A DNA stretch of 55,060 bases, taken from Micromonospora arida. Lineage in GTDB: Bacteria > Actinomycetota > Actinomycetes > Mycobacteriales > Micromonosporaceae. A model generated the notes under the pieces. That model was not told where the DNA came from. It did no database searches and saw only the letters and a list, made by a program, of their open reading frames with translations. The translations under genes were made by a program, and so were the position numbers. The stretch covers positions 1 through 55,060 of the forward strand of contig NZ_QGSY01000192.1 of assembly GCF_003857035.1 (NCBI RefSeq). Reading direction: 5' to 3'. The stretch's first letter is position 1. Each line of letters opens with the position of its first letter. Of this stretch, positions 51,829 through 55,060 are shown piece after piece.

Positions 51829-52545
51829 TCAGTCGCGGGGGCCGAGGTCGCCGCTGCGGTAGTGCCGGCGGCAGAGCACCTGGTAGCGCACCTCGGCGGT
51901 GTCGACGGTGTCGCCGATGACGACCTGGGCGCCCTCACGGACGACCCGCCCGTCGACGACCCGGGCGTTGAGCAACCCTTCGCGGCCGCACCAGCAGAGC
52001 ACCTCGACCTGGATGCGGGCCACCTCGTCGGCCAGCTCGAACAGGCGTTGCGTGGCGGGGAACAGCCGCGAGCGGAAGTCGGTGGCCAGGCCGAACGCGA
52101 ACACGTCGACGTCGTAGCTGTCCACCAGCTCGGCCATCTGCTCGACGTGCTCGACGGTGTAGAAGCACGCCTCGTCGCAGATCAGGTAGTCGACGCGTAC
52201 CCCGTCGGCCCACCGGCCGCGCACCAGGGCCCGCAGGTCCAGGTCGTCGGTGACCTCGATGGCCTCGTGGGCCAGACCGATGCGGGTGGTGACCTGCGGT
52301 CCCAGCGACCGGTCGATGCGGGTGGTGACCAGCCCGCGCCGGCCCTGCCGGGCGTGGTTGTAGTTCATCTGCAACGCCATCGTGGACTTGCCGCAGTCCA
52401 TCGGCCCCCAGAAGAACTTCAACGCCGCCGCGTGCACCGGACGCCCGTCGAGCCCGCGCGCGGCCGCGCACCCGGCCGGGGGGTGTGGCTGGCCGGGGAA
52501 CGGGTGGGCCAGGCAGGTCGGGGCGGGCGCGGCGTCGTCGGTCAC
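51829..52545 (-). CDS. tdk: Thymidine kinase (type II)
   Basis: 238 aa from GTG 52545. KFFWGPMDCGKSTMALQMNY (Walker A), DYLICDEACFYTVEHVEQMA (Walker B with catalytic Glu region), FAFGLATDFRSRLFPATQRL (lasso substrate part), and zinc ligands CWCG plus CRRHY near the end. Phosphorylates thymidine in the salvage pathway. N-terminal 40 residues include a Cys/His-Pro-rich lead not found in all TKs, so a later start is possible. Confidence 0.9.
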   Translation of the reverse strand: MTDDAAPAPTCLAHPFPGQPHPPAGCAAARGLDGRPVHAAALKFFWGPMDCGKSTMALQMNYNHARQGRRGLVTTRIDRSLGPQVTTRIGLAHEAIEVTDDLDLRALVRGRWADGVRVDYLICDEACFYTVEHVEQMAELVDSYDVDVFAFGLATDFRSRLFPATQRLFELADEVARIQVEVLCWCGREGLLNARVVDGRVVREGAQVVIGDTVDTAEVRYQVLCRRHYRSGDLGPRD

Positions 52546-52601
52546 GGTCGGGCAGCCTAGCCGATCGACCGTTCCTGATCCGTCGGACGCGGGGAGCGTG
52601 C

Positions 52602-53993
52602 TCAGAGCACCCGGGGTGGGGTGTTGCCCGCGGCCACGATGGCACGGCGGATCGGTACGGCGGCGAGGAGCAGGAACCCGACCACGAAGAAGATCAGCAG
52701 TGAGACCAGGCCCACCCGGTAGGAGGAGGTGAGCTGGAACACCAGGCCGAAGGCGAGCGGGCCGAGCCAGCTGGTGCCCTTGTCGCTGATCTCGTAGAAG
52801 CCGTAGTACTCGCCTTCCTTGCCGGCCGGGATGAGCTGGCTGAACAACGACCGGCTGAGCGCCTGGCTGCCGCCGAGGACCAGGCCGATGGCCGCGCCGA
52901 GGACCATGAACGGCAGCGGCGCCTCGGCGGGAAGCCGGAACGCGGCGATGATCACACCGGTCCAGAGGACCAGGCTGAGCAGCACTGTCTTCCAGGCGCC
53001 GATGCGCTTGGCCAGCGCTCCCAGGCTCAATGCGCCGCCGAAGGCGAGGAACTGCACCAGCAGGATCGTGATGATCAGGGTGCTCTGCTCCAGGCGCAGC
53101 TCTTCGGTGCCGTACTGGCTGGCCAGGGTGATGACGGTCTGGATGCCGTCGTTGTAGACCAGGAACGCCAGCAGGAAGTACAGCGTCAGCGGGTACGCCT
53201 TGACCTCGCGCATGGTGCGGGCGAGTTGCCGGAACCCGTCGGTGAGCACGTTGCCGCCAGTGGCCAGGGCCGCGACGCTGGGGCGCTCGCGCAGCCAGCG
53301 CAGCGGCACCAGCGTGAACAACGCCCACCACACGCCGGCGGACACGATCGACCAGCGAGCCAGGTCCAGGGTGCGTTGGGGGTTGTCGCCCTCGTCGAGC
53401 AGGGTGATCGCGACGAGGTTGAGGGCCAGCAGCAGGCCGCCGCCGAGGTAGCCCAGCGCCCAGCCGCGACTGGAGATGCCGTCGCGTTCGTCGGGGCCGC
53501 CGAGCTGCGGCAGGAACGAGTTGTAGACCACGATCGCCGCGCCGAAGGAGATGTTGGCGACCAGGAAGAGCGCCCCGCCGAGCAGGTAGCGGTCACCGGT
53601 GACGAAGGCCATCGCGATGGTGGCGCCTGCGCCGGTGAACGCGGCGCCGCCGAGCAGCCGCTTCTTGTGTGCCGAGCGGTCGGCGATCGCCCCGATGACC
53701 GGCAGCACGAACACGGTGAGGAACACCGACAGCGAGATCAGGTACGGGTAGTAGGACCCGGCGGCGATCTTGATGCCCAGTGGGTAGACGGAGCCGTCGC
53801 AGGAGTCCGCGCCGAGTTCGCAGCCGGCCGCCAATTCGGCGACGGTGGTCAGGAACGGGCCGAGGAACACGGTGATCACGGTGGTCTGGAACGCGGAGTT
53901 GGCCCAGTCGTAGATGTACCAGCCCCTGCGCTCCCGGCGGGTGCTCGCCGGAGGCGGGGTGTCGTCCACCGTGGGGGTCACGGTCTCGGCCAT
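52602..53993 (-). CDS. UMF1/Atg22-type MFS transporter
   Basis: 463 aa from ATG 53993 (GAAGGA upstream). GWYIYDWANSAFQTTVITVF is the UMF1/Atg22 signature, followed by FVLPVIGAIADRSAHKKRLL, YNSFLPQLGGPDERDGISSR GWALGYLGGG and SLFSQLIPAGKEGEYYGFYE. In fungi Atg22 exports amino acids from the vacuole; bacterial members are uncharacterised. Next to GDPD and thymidine kinase, all in one direction with short gaps. Confidence 0.9.
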   Translation of the reverse strand: MAETVTPTVDDTPPPASTRRERRGWYIYDWANSAFQTTVITVFLGPFLTTVAELAAGCELGADSCDGSVYPLGIKIAAGSYYPYLISLSVFLTVFVLPVIGAIADRSAHKKRLLGGAAFTGAGATIAMAFVTGDRYLLGGALFLVANISFGAAIVVYNSFLPQLGGPDERDGISSRGWALGYLGGGLLLALNLVAITLLDEGDNPQRTLDLARWSIVSAGVWWALFTLVPLRWLRERPSVAALATGGNVLTDGFRQLARTMREVKAYPLTLYFLLAFLVYNDGIQTVITLASQYGTEELRLEQSTLIITILLVQFLAFGGALSLGALAKRIGAWKTVLLSLVLWTGVIIAAFRLPAEAPLPFMVLGAAIGLVLGGSQALSRSLFSQLIPAGKEGEYYGFYEISDKGTSWLGPLAFGLVFQLTSSYRVGLVSLLIFFVVGFLLLAAVPIRRAIVAAGNTPPRVL

Positions 53994-54010
53994 CGGGGGT
54001 CCTTCGATGG

Positions 54011-54778
54011 TCAGGCGGCCCAGTGGCCGCGGCTGCGATAGACGTCGCGCAGCACGCCGACGTGATCGGTCATGATGCCATCCACGCCACGATCCAGTAA
54101 GTCGTGCATCTGGGCTGGTTCGTCGATCGTCCAGACGTGCACCTGAAGGCCGATCCGGTGGCAGTAGTCGAGGAACCGGCGGTCCACCACCGGCACCCGC
54201 CCGTAGTGTGGCGGCACCTGCGCGGCGACCACCGACGGCGGCAGCCGCAGTGGCCGCCCGTGCAGGGAGGCCAGCCGCAGCCGGGCGACGCCGCGCATGC
54301 CCAGGCTGGTGGCGACCCGGCCCTCGGTGAGCGCCCGCAGCCGGGTCAGCCGGGCATCGCTGAACGAGGCGAGGAGCACCCGGTCGCCGGCGCCGGCCCT
54401 GGTCACGGTCGCGACCGTCGGCTCGACGCCGCCGTCGGCCTTCACGTCGATGTTGAAGCGAACCTGCGGCCACGCCCCCAACACCTCGTCGAGCCGGGGT
54501 ACGACGGCAGCGCCGCCGACGCGTACCGAGGCGAGGTCTGCCCAGCTCATGTCGGCGATGCGTCCCGCCTCACCGGTGACCCGGCGCAACGTCGGGTCGT
54601 GGAAGATCACCGCCACGCCGTCGGCGGTGGCGTGCACGTCGGTCTCCACGTACCGGTAGCCCAGCCCGATGGCCCGGGCGAACGCCTCGGTGGTGTTCTC
54701 GTCGCCCTCGGCGGCGCCGCCACGGTGGGCGAACGCCAGCGGCGCGGGCGCGTCGAGGTAGCCGAATCGGGTCAACAC
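54011..54778 (-). CDS. Glycerophosphodiester phosphodiesterase
   Basis: 255 aa from GTG 54778. GDPD TIM-barrel: APLAFAHRGGAAEGDENTTE AF (HRG and N-E-N-T), YVETDVHATADGVAVIFHDP TLRRVTG (E-D and HD metal/catalytic residues), and MHDLLDRGVDGIMTDHVGVL at the end. Hydrolyses glycerophosphodiesters to sn-glycerol-3-phosphate. No signal peptide, so cytoplasmic. Its stop is 17 bases before the MFS start, so they are probably co-transcribed with GDPD first. Confidence 0.92.
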   Translation of the reverse strand: MLTRFGYLDAPAPLAFAHRGGAAEGDENTTEAFARAIGLGYRYVETDVHATADGVAVIFHDPTLRRVTGEAGRIADMSWADLASVRVGGAAVVPRLDEVLGAWPQVRFNIDVKADGGVEPTVATVTRAGAGDRVLLASFSDARLTRLRALTEGRVATSLGMRGVARLRLASLHGRPLRLPPSVVAAQVPPHYGRVPVVDRRFLDYCHRIGLQVHVWTIDEPAQMHDLLDRGVDGIMTDHVGVLRDVYRSRGHWAA

Positions 54779-54987
54779 GCGACGCAGTATGCCCGTCGCC
54801 GGTGGCGCATGGGTGGCCTGCCGGCGAAGATCAGGCCTGGGACGCCGGGGAGGTGGCACGGGTGGTTGCCGTGGTCGGCGGGTGTCCCTGTCCGCGGTGG
54901 CGGCAGGCGCGACGTCGGCATGCCCGTCGGCCGCACGCTCCCGCCGGACCGGCCTGCGGCCCCCACCCCCGGATGCCCGTCCTTCGT

Positions 54988-55058
54988 CCTTTGCTCTGCA
55001 CCCGCGGAGTCGCCAATCACCGTCAGTAGCTGGTGCGTCCGCGGGTGCAGAGCAAAGG
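54988..55058. repeat. 21-bp perfect inverted repeat at contig end
   Basis: Arms 54988-55008 (CCTTTGCTCTGCACCCGCGG plus A) and 55038-55058, separated by 29 bases that hold a smaller CACC/GGTG dyad. It is the only structured sequence in the last 280 bases, where I see no gene. It could be a terminator for a gene beyond the contig or a copy of a dispersed repeat, which would also explain why the contig ends here. Confidence 0.75.
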
Positions 55059-55060
55059 GC

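Noticed and set aside
51829..53331. A 500-codon minus-strand frame covering the UMF1-type transporter and thymidine kinase
   Set aside because: Only its last 238 codons are thymidine kinase; the rest is an out-of-frame shadow of the transporter.

Overview
The window is high-GC actinobacterial DNA. Codon use, GTG starts, mycothiol-type and F420-type enzymes, DUF397/DUF5753 proteins and many small regulator/enzyme pairs suggest Micromonosporaceae (Micromonospora or a close relative). It is one end of a draft contig: bases 11-38 are a Nextera transposase adapter, so the first gene is cut by an artefact and not by biology.

Layout. 0-2.2 kb: truncated DinB/maleylpyruvate-isomerase-like gene, AraC regulator, TPR protein. 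2.2-7.2 kb: a three-gene operon for secreted peptidoglycan recycling (NagZ-like GH3, NamZ-like DUF1343, AmiE-like serine hydrolase), transcribed leftward with stop codons built into the next ribosome binding site. 7.2-18.4 kb: a decayed ABC transporter followed by small regulator/enzyme modules: TetR/NmrA, Rox-like flavin monooxygenase with a candidate leader peptide, HxlR/DUF899/PNPOx, S9 peptidase, an ArsR-ArsC fusion with a clean operator, VOC protein, aminoglycoside-phosphotransferase-like kinase.

18.4-26.6 kb is an accessory island. It holds remnants of at least four mobile elements, a T5orf172 (GIY-YIG-like) protein, nuclease genes or remnants, and a complete 1504-bp IS carrying an AAA ATPase passenger, inserted at a TA in the HTH of a dead serine recombinase. 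In the middle is the most interesting locus: a small helical protein (Bell-like) with a C-terminal amyloid-type motif, followed by an NB-ARC/TPR STAND protein (bacterial NLR) carrying a matching motif just after the junction. The NLR frame has no usable start codon before its motif. It is in the -1 frame and is reached through a CCCCCCA slippery heptamer, a 6-nt spacer and a 9-bp stem-loop. I read this as a candidate amyloid-signalling immune system made as Bell alone plus a Bell-NLR fusion by programmed -1 frameshifting; an assembly or sequencing error in the C run is the main alternative.

26.6-34.7 kb: two ArsR-led operons (ArsR-SRPBCC-RibD_C; wHTH-membrane protein-serine hydrolase), then a second mobile-element graveyard (LysR, IS5, IS3 and GNAT remnants) around a lower-GC secreted protein gene, then a divergent NmrA/Rrf2 pair with a three-half-site operator. 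34.7-55 kb: mostly core-type genes (GT39 transferase, aldo/keto reductase, acetyltransferases, MFS exporters with MarR control, Hsp20 with a HAIR-like HspR site, orphan tyrosine recombinase, F420 oxidoreductase, acyl-CoA dehydrogenase, LtrA, thymidine kinase, UMF1-type MFS, GDPD). The window ends in a 21-bp perfect inverted repeat. I saw no rRNA, tRNA or CRISPR array.
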